Source: Natrialbaceae archaeon Tc-Br11_E2g1
GTDB lineage: Archaea > Halobacteriota > Halobacteria > Halobacteriales > Natrialbaceae
Length of the DNA stretch: 12,029 nucleotides
Direction of reading: 5' to 3'
Assembly (NCBI GenBank): GCA_001564255.1
Contig: LKNC01000060.1
Span: forward strand, 1-12,029
The translations under genes and the position numbers were made by a program. The notes under the pieces are model-generated. The model searched no databases. It was given only the letters and a program-made list of their open reading frames with translations, and was not told the DNA's origin. Positions 1-6,063 of the stretch are shown piece after piece (the stretch's first letter is position 1; every line of letters begins with the position of its first letter).

Positions 1-314
1 GCCGTCAGTACGAGCAAGGGTACCCGCGCCCGATCGGCCTCGAGGACGGCGGGATGGAAGTTCGCCGCCGCCGTCCCGGAGGTACAGACCAGCGCCGTGG
101 GGTCGCCACTCCGGCGGGCCCGCCCGAGCGCGAAGAAGGCCGCCGAGCGCTCGTCCAAGTGGGAGTAGACCTCGATTTCGGGGTGGGCGTCGAAGGCGAC
201 AGTGAGCGGTGTCGAGCGACTCCCCGGCGCGAGACAGACCGCCTCGAGGCCGCCCGCAGCGAGTTCCTCGACGAGCACGCGGCCCCAGAGCGTGGCGCGG
301 TTGGGTGCGGTCAT
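1..314 (-). CDS. menD: MenD, SEPHCHC synthase, N-terminal part (runs off the left edge)
   Basis: About 104 N-terminal residues are visible, starting with ATG at 314. MenD is a thiamine-diphosphate enzyme that joins 2-oxoglutarate-derived succinic semialdehyde to isochorismate, the second committed step of menaquinone synthesis, in the cytosol. The visible part is the N-terminal pyrimidine-binding domain: APGSRSTPL at about residues 29-37, HLDERSAAFFALG at about 52-64, whose Glu55 should be the ThDP-activating glutamate, and TSGTAAAN at about 78-85. The start overlaps the stop of the upstream isochorismate synthase gene by 4 bp (ATGA), which points to translational coupling and fits the substrate hand-over from MenF to MenD. 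The rest of the gene (the family is usually about 550-600 residues) lies outside the window, so intactness cannot be judged. Confidence 0.93.
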   Translation of the reverse strand, partial: MTAPNRATLWGRVLVEELAAGGLEAVCLAPGSRSTPLTVAFDAHPEIEVYSHLDERSAAFFALGRARRSGDPTALVCTSGTAAANFHPAVLEADRARVPLLVLT

Positions 315-1642
315 CGTAGTTGGTCGAGGATCGGCCGGAACTTCAGGTTCACTTCCTCCCACTCGGTTTCGGGGTCGCTGTCGGCGACGATGCCGTTGCC
401 CGCAAAGAGCGTCACCGATTCGTCGGTCGCCACGCCCGACCGGAGGCCGACGGCGAACTCCCCGTCCCCGTCGGCGTCGAACCAGCCGATCGGGGCCGCG
501 TACCACCCCCGTTCGAAACACTCTATCTCCCCGATCGTCTCCATCGCGTCCTCGAGTCGCACCCCGCCGACCGCCGGCGTCGGATGGAGGGCATCGACCA
601 CCTCCAGCACGTGATGGTCGCGTTCGAGGGTCGCCTCGATCGGCGTCAGCAAGTGCTGGATGTTCGCCAGCCGCCTGACCGTCCGCTCACCGACGGAGAC
701 CGTACTCACGAGGGGTTCGAGACACTCCCGGATCACCTCGGCGACCAGCCGGTGTTCGTGCCGGTACTTTTCGCTCCCGGTCATTCGCTCGAGTAAGCTC
801 TCGTCGTCCTCGGGCGTCTCGCCCCGGCCGATCGATCCCGCGAGGGCCTCCGTCCGGACCTGCCGTCCACACACGGCGGCCAGCCGTTCGGGTGGCGCGC
901 CGAAGAACGTCCCGCCGCCCCCGGGATCGACGGCGAAGCGATAACAGTTCGGGTACCGCTCGCCCAGCCGAGCGACGGTGTCCTCGAGGTCGAGTGGGTC
1001 CTCGAGGTCGACGGTCAGTGCCTCCGCGAGGACGACCTTCTCGAGGTCGCCGCGGGCGATCCGTTCCCGGGCGTTCGCGACCCCCTCGATCCACCCCTCG
1101 CGTCCGGTGGCCTCCCGCGTGGCGTCGGTCCCCGGCGGTCTCCCGTTCCCGGCGGCCGCCGACCGACCCGAGAGGTCGTCGTGGACCCGCGCGAGGGTCT
1201 CGGCTGCCTCGTCCTCGCTTTCGCCGACGGCGGTGAGCCAGGTCCCACCGTCCGTTCGGGTCACCTGCACCTCGGGGACGACGAACGCCGCCGTCTCGAA
1301 CCCCTCCCAGGTCCCACAGGGCTCGTGTGTGGGGTGAAAGGACAGGCCGCCGAACGCCCGGGGCCTGCTCGCGTCGGGACCGTCGTGGGAAAGCCCCGCG
1401 AGACGCCCGGCTGCCGCCGCTTGGACCGTCTCGAACCGGTCGCTCCCGGAAGCGGTGACCCCTCTGATAGCACCACAGCCGGCGACCTCGAGGCCGTCCG
1501 GCGAAGCCCACAGCACGCGGGGTGGCTCCGCGACGCCGAAGACGGTCTTCGGGGCGACGCCCGTGAGCTCGCGGCTGAGACTCCACAGCGGGTCGTCGCC
1601 CCCCTCTCTCGTCTGTCGCTTCCCGCCCGACGCTCGATCCAT
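311..1642 (-). CDS. menF: MenF-type isochorismate synthase
   Basis: This 443-residue protein belongs to the chorismate-utilising (MST) family and should convert chorismate to isochorismate, the entry into menaquinone synthesis. The N-terminal half is variable. The C-terminal chorismate-binding domain covers about residues 185-440. Visible landmarks are GDLEKVVLAE (198-207) with Lys202 at the general-base position of MenF, FFGAPPERL (246-254), TEALAGSIGRG (264-274), RRLANIQHLLTPI (323-335), LHPTPAVGG (352-360), FERGWYAAPIGW (376-387) and LFAGNGIVADSDPETEW (412-428). The last three carry typical substrate- and Mg-binding residues of the family. The Lys marks an isochorismate synthase rather than an anthranilate synthase, and the menD overlap confirms the assignment. 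ATG at 1642 is the first sensible start. A salicylate-forming or EntC-type role is unlikely with menD adjacent. Confidence 0.93.
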   Translation of the reverse strand: MDRASGGKRQTREGGDDPLWSLSRELTGVAPKTVFGVAEPPRVLWASPDGLEVAGCGAIRGVTASGSDRFETVQAAAAGRLAGLSHDGPDASRPRAFGGLSFHPTHEPCGTWEGFETAAFVVPEVQVTRTDGGTWLTAVGESEDEAAETLARVHDDLSGRSAAAGNGRPPGTDATREATGREGWIEGVANARERIARGDLEKVVLAEALTVDLEDPLDLEDTVARLGERYPNCYRFAVDPGGGGTFFGAPPERLAAVCGRQVRTEALAGSIGRGETPEDDESLLERMTGSEKYRHEHRLVAEVIRECLEPLVSTVSVGERTVRRLANIQHLLTPIEATLERDHHVLEVVDALHPTPAVGGVRLEDAMETIGEIECFERGWYAAPIGWFDADGDGEFAVGLRSGVATDESVTLFAGNGIVADSDPETEWEEVNLKFRPILDQLR

Positions 1643-1726
1643 TGTGGGTCACTCGGGACTCCGGTGGTTTCAGCCTGACTATCCGGGTTCCATCCCGACT
1701 GCCCGTCTCCCCGCAGCGACAGTCGG

Positions 1727-1746
1727 TATTAACATTATTCCTAATG
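1727..1746. promoter_or_regulatory. AT-rich core of the menF / HTH-gene divergent intergenic region
   Basis: In the 149 bp between the divergent starts of menF (1642) and the small HTH gene (1792) this is the only clearly AT-rich stretch, reading TATTAACATTATTCCTAATG. As a TATA element for the plus-strand gene it would give a leader of roughly 25-35 nt. It could also serve menF, though it lies about 85 bp from that start, implying a longer leader. No Shine-Dalgarno sequence sits at a good distance from 1792. Which gene it drives is inference. Confidence 0.35.
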
Positions 1747-1791
1747 ACTTAGGCAGGAGAGTTGTCACCCCTTGGCGAGTACACCCTTTTG

Positions 1792-2205
1792 ATGAGCGAA
1801 CCACAACAGCCGGCTCTCGACACCGCGTTCACGCTCCTCGCGGAGTCACGCCGACGACACCTCCTGTATCACTTCCTGGAGAACGACTGGGCGACCGTCG
1901 AAACCCTCTCCCGGCGGCTCACCGCTTGGGAGGAGGACCTCACGGTACGGGAAGTCGACGACGACGATCGAGAACGGGTCGCCGTCTCGCTCGTCCACAA
2001 CCACCTGCCACGCCTGGCCGACCACGACGTCCTCGAGTACGACCCCCGAAACGGCGACGTGGTGACCTCGAGTGGGTTCGAGGGGATACGGCCGGTCCTC
2101 GAACGGTCCTGTGAGATCGAACGGGACGCCACGGTCCCCGAGCGGGCGGACCTGTCGACGCTCTACAGCGAGCCCCCCGAAGGGCCCTCTCGGCCGGAAA
2201 AATAA
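1792..2205 (+). CDS. Small haloarchaeal winged-HTH-like protein (DUF7344-type)
   Basis: I start this 137-residue protein at ATG 1792 (MSEPQQPALD). An in-frame TTG at 1762 is possible but adds residues unlike the family start. Residues 10-40 (DTAFTLLAESRRRHLLYHFL, then DWATVETLSRRL) match the opening helices of the short winged-helix proteins common in haloarchaea, and VSLVHNHLPRLADHDVLEYD (65-84) matches the recognition-helix and wing part with its H-LP-L-D--V--YD pattern. The tail from about residue 110 is acidic, proline-bearing and probably disordered. Such proteins are presumed DNA-binding regulators, but no ligand or target is known to me for this one. It diverges from menF and precedes tfb by about 270 bp; it may regulate either, but nothing in the sequence proves it. 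The DUF7344 assignment is from memory of the sequence pattern. Confidence 0.8.
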   Translation: MSEPQQPALDTAFTLLAESRRRHLLYHFLENDWATVETLSRRLTAWEEDLTVREVDDDDRERVAVSLVHNHLPRLADHDVLEYDPRNGDVVTSSGFEGIRPVLERSCEIERDATVPERADLSTLYSEPPEGPSRPEK

Positions 2206-2479
2206 CACTGACGGACGGCTGATACCGCCGACCGTGGTCCTGTGAACTGGCACGGGCCGGTTCACCCCCGAACGGGTTCGGTCTTCCAGGGGACAGTACG
2301 ACGCCGGTTCGAGCGTATCCGACCGGCCTCGAGACGCCTGGTGTCTCCCGTCGAGACGGGTCGGTCGTCCGAACGGCGGCGGTGAAACTACGGCCCCGGC
2401 CGAGGGATGAACTGACAACTCGAGTGGGATAATCGCACCAAGTATTTAACTCTCCCGAGTGATTCTGTACAGAGGATTA
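2206..2479. other. Non-coding stretch with several inverted repeats upstream of tfb
   Basis: I see no convincing gene here. It holds three inverted repeats. The first has arms at 2242-2251 and 2256-2265 around the loop ACGG; as RNA it gives 10 continuous pairs including one U-G. The second is CCGAAC-GG-GTTCGG at 2268-2281. The third is CCCGTC-GA-GACGGG at 2347-2360, which may be nested in a wider CCGACC (2319-2324) / GGTCGG (2359-2364) pairing. None is followed by a T-run. The right end holds the tfb TATA box. The elements could terminate the HTH-gene transcript, act as operators or form a small RNA; the sequence alone does not decide. Confidence 0.6.
2443..2449 (+). promoter_or_regulatory. 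TATA box of tfb
   Basis: TATTTAA stands 31-37 bp upstream of the ATG at 2480, preceded by the purine-bearing ACCAAG at the BRE position. Archaeal transcription normally starts about 25-28 bp downstream of the box, which here falls around 2470-2476, just before the ATG. This implies a leaderless or nearly leaderless mRNA and is the main reason to prefer 2480 over the GTG at 2459. Because the product itself recognises BRE/TATA sites, autoregulation is possible. Confidence 0.6.
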
Positions 2480-3442
2480 ATGGAACGCCTGACTCCCCAG
2501 ACAGAGACCGACGAGGAAACGGAGGGCGAGACCACAGGACAGAAAGGAGTTCGGACCTGTCCCGAATGCGACTCGACGTCGCTCGTTCGGAGTCCCGACG
2601 AGAGCGAAGTGTGCTGTGAGGACTGTGGACTGATCCTCGAAGAGGAGACGATCGATCGGGGTCCCGAGTGGCGGGCGTTCAACGCCACTGAACGCGACAG
2701 CAAGTCCCGCGTGGGCGCGCCGACGACCCAGACGATGCACGATAAGGGCCTGACCACGAGCATCGACTGGAAGAACAAAGACGCCTACGGCCGCTCGCTA
2801 TCCTCCGAGAAGCGAAGCCAGATGAACCGACTGCGCAAGTGGCAAGAGCGCATCCGGACCAAAGACGCCGGCGAACGGAACCTCCAGTTCGCCCTCTCGG
2901 AGACCGACCGGATGGCCTCCGCACTCGGCGTCCCCCGCTCGGTCCGGGAGGTCGCGAGCGTCCTCTACCGGCGCGCACTCGAGGAAGACCTCATCCGCGG
3001 TCGCTCCATCGAAGGCGTCGCCACGAGCACGCTGTACGCCGCCTGCCGGATGGAAGGCATTCCGCGCTCGCTCGACGAGGTCGCCGCCGTCTCGCGGGTC
3101 GACCGCATGGAGATCGGCCGCACCTACCGGTATATCTCCAAGGAACTCGCCCTCGAGATGCAACCCGTCGACCCGAAAAAGTACGTCCCCCGGTTCTGTT
3201 CCGAACTCGAACTCTCCGAGGAGGTCCAGGCGAAGGCAAACGAGATCATCGACACCACCGCCGAACAGGGGATGCTCTCGGGGAAGTCACCGACGGGGTA
3301 CGCCGCCGCCGCGATCTACGCGAGCGCGTTGCTCTGTAACGAGAAAAAGACCCAAAACGAGGTCGCAAGCGTCGCACAGGTGACCGAGGTCACGATCCGC
3401 AACCGGTATCAAGAGCAGATCAACGCGATGGGCATCCACTAG
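2480..3442 (+). CDS. tfb: Transcription initiation factor TFB (TFIIB homologue)
   Basis: This 320-residue protein is a complete archaeal TFB, which binds the BRE and the TBP-TATA complex and recruits RNA polymerase. An N-terminal zinc ribbon has CPEC (27-30) and CEDC (46-49). The B-reader/linker follows as GPEWRAF (61-67) to about residue 100, with the conserved [15 protein letters not shown]. Two cyclin-like repeats lie at about 130-215 ([20 protein letters not shown]) and 225-315 ([17 protein letters not shown], then an HTH ending in [10 protein letters not shown]) and make the core DNA-binding domain. Length and all elements are normal. An in-frame GTG at 2459 would add 7 residues but conflicts with the promoter position. 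Haloarchaea usually carry several tfb copies with different promoter preferences; which paralogue this is cannot be told here. It converges on the hydrolase gene with only 9 bp between stops. Confidence 0.97.
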   Translation: MERLTPQTETDEETEGETTGQKGVRTCPECDSTSLVRSPDESEVCCEDCGLILEEETIDRGPEWRAFNATERDSKSRVGAPTTQTMHDKGLTTSIDWKNKDAYGRSLSSEKRSQMNRLRKWQERIRTKDAGERNLQFALSETDRMASALGVPRSVREVASVLYRRALEEDLIRGRSIEGVATSTLYAACRMEGIPRSLDEVAAVSRVDRMEIGRTYRYISKELALEMQPVDPKKYVPRFCSELELSEEVQAKANEIIDTTAEQGMLSGKSPTGYAAAAIYASALLCNEKKTQNEVASVAQVTEVTIRNRYQEQINAMGIH

Positions 3443-3451
3443 CCGGACGGT

Positions 3452-4381
3452 TCACGACTCCTGTTTTCGAGGGGCTTCGAGAGCCTCGAGGAACGCCTCG
3501 GGGTGTTCGGCGTGTGGAAGCAACTCGGCGTAGTCGACGACCACGAGGTCGGCGCCGGCCGCTCGTGCGAGGGTTCGTCCCCCCCTCAGCGGGACGACTT
3601 TCGCGTCCCGCCCCCAGACGAGGGTGACCGGAACCTCGAGACCCTCGAGTGCGGTCTCGAGGTCGATCTCGGGGTCGAGCGTTCCGGAGACAAAGGAGGC
3701 GGGCGCGAACCGGGCGCCGGGCTGGTGGGCGGTCCGCCAGGCGTACTCGATCTCGCTCTCGTCGACGTTTTCGGCGTCGTAGTAGCCGTCCCGCGCGAGA
3801 AACTGCCGGATCGATAGCTTGCTCGCGAGGAGGTTGAAAAGCGTCGTGCCGACGACGGGCGTCCGCAAGAGCGTCCGTACCCAGGGACGAAACCGCGTCG
3901 TTTCGTCGGTCGGGCAGACCAGGACGAGTCGCTCGATAGCGTCGTCGTCGACCCCGGCCGCCGCGAACGAGCCCGAAAGCGAGGAGGCGACGACGGTCGG
4001 CGCCTCGAGGACGGCCGCGGTGAACTCCCCGAGGAACTCCGCGTAGAGGTCCGCCGAGTAGACCAGCGGCGGACGGGAAGACCGGCCAAAGCCCGGGAGG
4101 TCGACCGCGACCACGTGGTACTCCTCGGCGAGTTCGTCGAACACCGCCGCGAACTCGTTCGCGCTCGCGGCCGCGTGAACCCCGTGAACGAGCAGGAGGT
4201 CGGGGTCGGTCGGATCACCGGCGACCGTGTACGCGACGTCTATCCCACGCCAGCGGTAGGTTCGTTCGACCCCCGGTAGGGGCTTTCGGAGCTCGCCTGC
4301 ACGTCTCTCGAGGAGCCGGTTCCCGACGACGGCCCCGGCGACCACGCCGGCCGTCGCGGTGAGCACCGTCCGGAGTTTCAT
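3452..4381 (-). CDS. Alpha/beta-hydrolase-fold protein with an atypical catalytic triad and N-terminal hydrophobic segment
   Basis: A 309-residue alpha/beta hydrolase. Residues 5-20 form an Ala/Val/Gly-rich hydrophobic stretch, possibly a membrane anchor or uncleaved signal. The core shows LLLVHGVHAAASANEF (62-77, oxyanion-hole HG), VVAVDLPGFGRSSRP (90-104) and the nucleophile elbow VVASSLSG (130-137), with Ser134 as probable nucleophile in A-S-S-L-S instead of G-x-S-x-G. The acid is probably Asp259 in VWGRDAKVVP. Near the C-terminus the usual GHxPHxExP motif reads AELLPHAEHP (285-294), so the normal catalytic His position is Leu287, leaving His290 or His293 as the only nearby histidines. Substrate is unknown. 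It lies 45 bp downstream of meaB on the same strand, so it may be co-transcribed with the methylmalonyl-CoA genes, but a functional link is only inference. Confidence 0.85.
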   Translation of the reverse strand: MKLRTVLTATAGVVAGAVVGNRLLERRAGELRKPLPGVERTYRWRGIDVAYTVAGDPTDPDLLLVHGVHAAASANEFAAVFDELAEEYHVVAVDLPGFGRSSRPPLVYSADLYAEFLGEFTAAVLEAPTVVASSLSGSFAAAGVDDDAIERLVLVCPTDETTRFRPWVRTLLRTPVVGTTLFNLLASKLSIRQFLARDGYYDAENVDESEIEYAWRTAHQPGARFAPASFVSGTLDPEIDLETALEGLEVPVTLVWGRDAKVVPLRGGRTLARAAGADLVVVDYAELLPHAEHPEAFLEALEAPRKQES

Positions 4382-4426
4382 ACTCGAGGATCCGACGCGA
4401 ACGCCCTTAGCCGTGACGCCGGGCGG

Positions 4427-5509
4427 TCACTCCGAGGGCGACCCGAGCCGTTCGTGGTCGAGTTCGGAGAGACACGTTTCGACGGGCCCGAGCGCGTCGC
4501 CGGCGATGGTGTAGGGGTCGGTCTCCCCACGGCGGACGGCCTCGGCTAACTCATCGACGCCGCCGGCGGCCTCGAGTTCGGCCTCGAGTAAGCTGTGAAC
4601 GTCCCCCCGGAGGAGCGTCCGGATCTCCTCGGCGTAGCGGGTTCGGGTGTGCTCGGCGAGTTGTCCCGACTCCTCCAGGTGCGTCGTGTGTTCGGAAAAC
4701 GCCCCCATGAGCGTCTCCAGTCCCTTCCTTTCGGTTGCGACCGTCTCGATGACGGGCGGCGACCACGTCTTCTCGTCTTCATCCGCATCAGCGTCCCCGT
4801 CGTCGAAGACGCCCCCCTCGACGCCACCGGGGCCGTGGTGGCCGGCGTCGACGCCCATCCCCTCGCCGAGATCGATCATCTCCTTGAGCTCCTGAACAGT
4901 GCGCTCTGAGCCGGGTCGGTCCGCCTTGTTGACGACGAAGACGTCGGCGATCTCCAAGATGCCCGCCTTGAGCGTCTGGATGGCGTCACCCGAACCCGGC
5001 GGAACGAGGACGGCGACGGTGTCGGCCGTCCGGACGATGTCGATCTCGTTTTGGCCGGCACCGACGGTCTCGATGATGATCCGATCCTTGCCGAAGGCGT
5101 CCATGGCCTTGACGGCGTCGGCGGTCGCCGTCGAGAGCCCGCCGAGTTGGCCCCGGGCGCTCATCGAGCGAACGAAGACGTCCATGTCGCCGATCGTCGA
5201 GGCCATCCGGATGCGGTCGCCGAGCACTGCGCCGCCGGTAAACGGCGAGGAGGGGTCGATGGCGATCACGCCGACGGTCTCCCCGCGTTCGCGGTAGGCT
5301 TCCGCGAGTTTGTCGACGAGCGTCGATTTGCCCGCGCCGGGACTGCCCGTAACCCCGATGACGTCCGCCGAGCCGGTGTGGCTGTACAGTTCGGAGACGA
5401 GGTCGCGATAGCCCGGCGCGCGGTTCTCAATCTTCGAGATGAGCCGGGCCAGCGCCCGGTGTTTGCCCTCGAGGAGGTCCTCGAGGAGCGCCTGGTCGTC
5501 CGCGTTCAT
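4427..5509 (-). CDS. meaB: MeaB/ArgK-type GTPase, methylmalonyl-CoA mutase chaperone
   Basis: A 360-residue G3E-class GTPase that protects methylmalonyl-CoA mutase and gates adenosylcobalamin loading using GTP hydrolysis. Residues 1-50 are the N-terminal helical arm. The P-loop GSPGAGKS is at 55-62, IAIDPSSPFTGGAVLGDRIRM (82-102) is the switch I region typical of MeaB, ETVGAGQNE (147-155) is the Walker B/switch II region, and NKAD (194-197) gives guanine specificity. The WSPPVIETVA block (249-258) and a helical dimerisation arm follow. Between NKAD and that block lies an acidic, Gly/His-bearing insert (about 216-247) not present in bacterial MeaB as I know it. The start overlaps the stop of the B12-binding subunit gene by 4 bp (ATGA), so the two are almost certainly translationally coupled. 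The family also includes the old annotation ArgK (LAO/AO transport ATPase), which is the same protein family. Confidence 0.94.
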   Translation of the reverse strand: MNADDQALLEDLLEGKHRALARLISKIENRAPGYRDLVSELYSHTGSADVIGVTGSPGAGKSTLVDKLAEAYRERGETVGVIAIDPSSPFTGGAVLGDRIRMASTIGDMDVFVRSMSARGQLGGLSTATADAVKAMDAFGKDRIIIETVGAGQNEIDIVRTADTVAVLVPPGSGDAIQTLKAGILEIADVFVVNKADRPGSERTVQELKEMIDLGEGMGVDAGHHGPGGVEGGVFDDGDADADEDEKTWSPPVIETVATERKGLETLMGAFSEHTTHLEESGQLAEHTRTRYAEEIRTLLRGDVHSLLEAELEAAGGVDELAEAVRRGETDPYTIAGDALGPVETCLSELDHERLGSPSE

Positions 5510-5919
5510 CGCTCCGGGGCGTTCTCGCGGACGAACTCGATCGTCTCCTCGATCGACGTCCCGGGGCCGAAGACCGCGGAGACGCCCTGGTCTTTCAGGG
5601 CTTCTTTGTCCTCGTCGGGGATGACGCCGCCGGCGAGCACCAACGTGTCCTCTTTGGCGTCGTACTCCTCCAGGCCGTCCATGATCTTCGGGACCAGCGT
5701 GTTGTGTGCCCCTGAGAGAATAGAGATGCCGAGTACGTCGGCGTCCTCTTGGACCGTCGCCTGGACGATCTCCTCGGGTGCCTTGTGGAGTCCGGAGTAG
5801 ATCACTTCGAACCCGGCGTCACGGAACGCCCGTGCGATGACGTGTGCACCGCGGTCGTGGCCGTCGAGGCCTACTTTCGCTACCAGACACCTGATCGACT
5901 GTTGTTCCTGCTCGCCCAT
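5506..5919 (-). CDS. mcmB: Methylmalonyl-CoA mutase small subunit (B12-binding)
   Basis: This 137-residue protein is the stand-alone cobalamin-binding subunit of methylmalonyl-CoA mutase, which interconverts (R)-methylmalonyl-CoA and succinyl-CoA. It shows KVGLDGHDRGAHVIARAF (15-32) with the DxHxxG motif (Asp19, His21, Gly24), where His21 is the expected lower cobalt ligand. It also has SILSG (66-70) and AGGVIP (96-101), both part of the nucleotide-loop pocket. In many bacteria this domain is fused to the catalytic chain; separate subunits are normal in archaea. The catalytic subunit is not in this window, so it must be encoded elsewhere. It is the first gene of a probable operon with meaB and perhaps the hydrolase. 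ATG at 5919 sits about 30 bp from a TATA-like element, with no Shine-Dalgarno sequence, so the mRNA is probably leaderless or nearly so. The gene symbol mcmA2 is also used for this subunit. Confidence 0.95.
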   Translation of the reverse strand: MGEQEQQSIRCLVAKVGLDGHDRGAHVIARAFRDAGFEVIYSGLHKAPEEIVQATVQEDADVLGISILSGAHNTLVPKIMDGLEEYDAKEDTLVLAGGVIPDEDKEALKDQGVSAVFGPGTSIEETIEFVRENAPER

Positions 5920-5946
5920 GGGGGAGAGTTTCTCGGCCGGTCGTTT

Positions 5947-5955
5947 GACTTTAAC
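5947..5955 (-). promoter_or_regulatory. TATA-like element of mcmB
   Basis: On the minus strand this reads GTTAAAGTC, centred about 32 bp upstream of the mcmB ATG, a normal distance for a leaderless or short-leader archaeal promoter. One arm of a 7-bp inverted repeat (TAACGGA 5952-5958, with TCCGTTA at 5999-6005) overlaps it, which could be a regulator site. The assignment rests on position and composition only. Confidence 0.45.
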
Positions 5956-6063
5956 GGAAGTTCGTGGGAGGCTCGGAAAGCTAAGGGAGTGAGAAAACTC
6001 CGTTATCTGGCGCTGGTCTGAAAACTCGAGTGTCGTCCGGACACAGAAGACGGGGAAGACTGC

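Noticed and set aside
54..1678. Several long plus-strand open frames opposite menF and menD
   Set aside because: They are Arg/Pro/Ser-rich shadow frames of a high-GC coding strand, while the minus strand gives a full isochorismate synthase and MenD.
1762..1791. TTG at 1762 as the start of the HTH gene
   Set aside because: It adds MSPLGEYTLL without family resemblance; ATG 1792 gives the expected start and fits the promoter distance better.
2459..2479. GTG at 2459 as the tfb start
   Set aside because: The TATA box at 2443 would place transcription start after this codon, so it cannot be in the mRNA.
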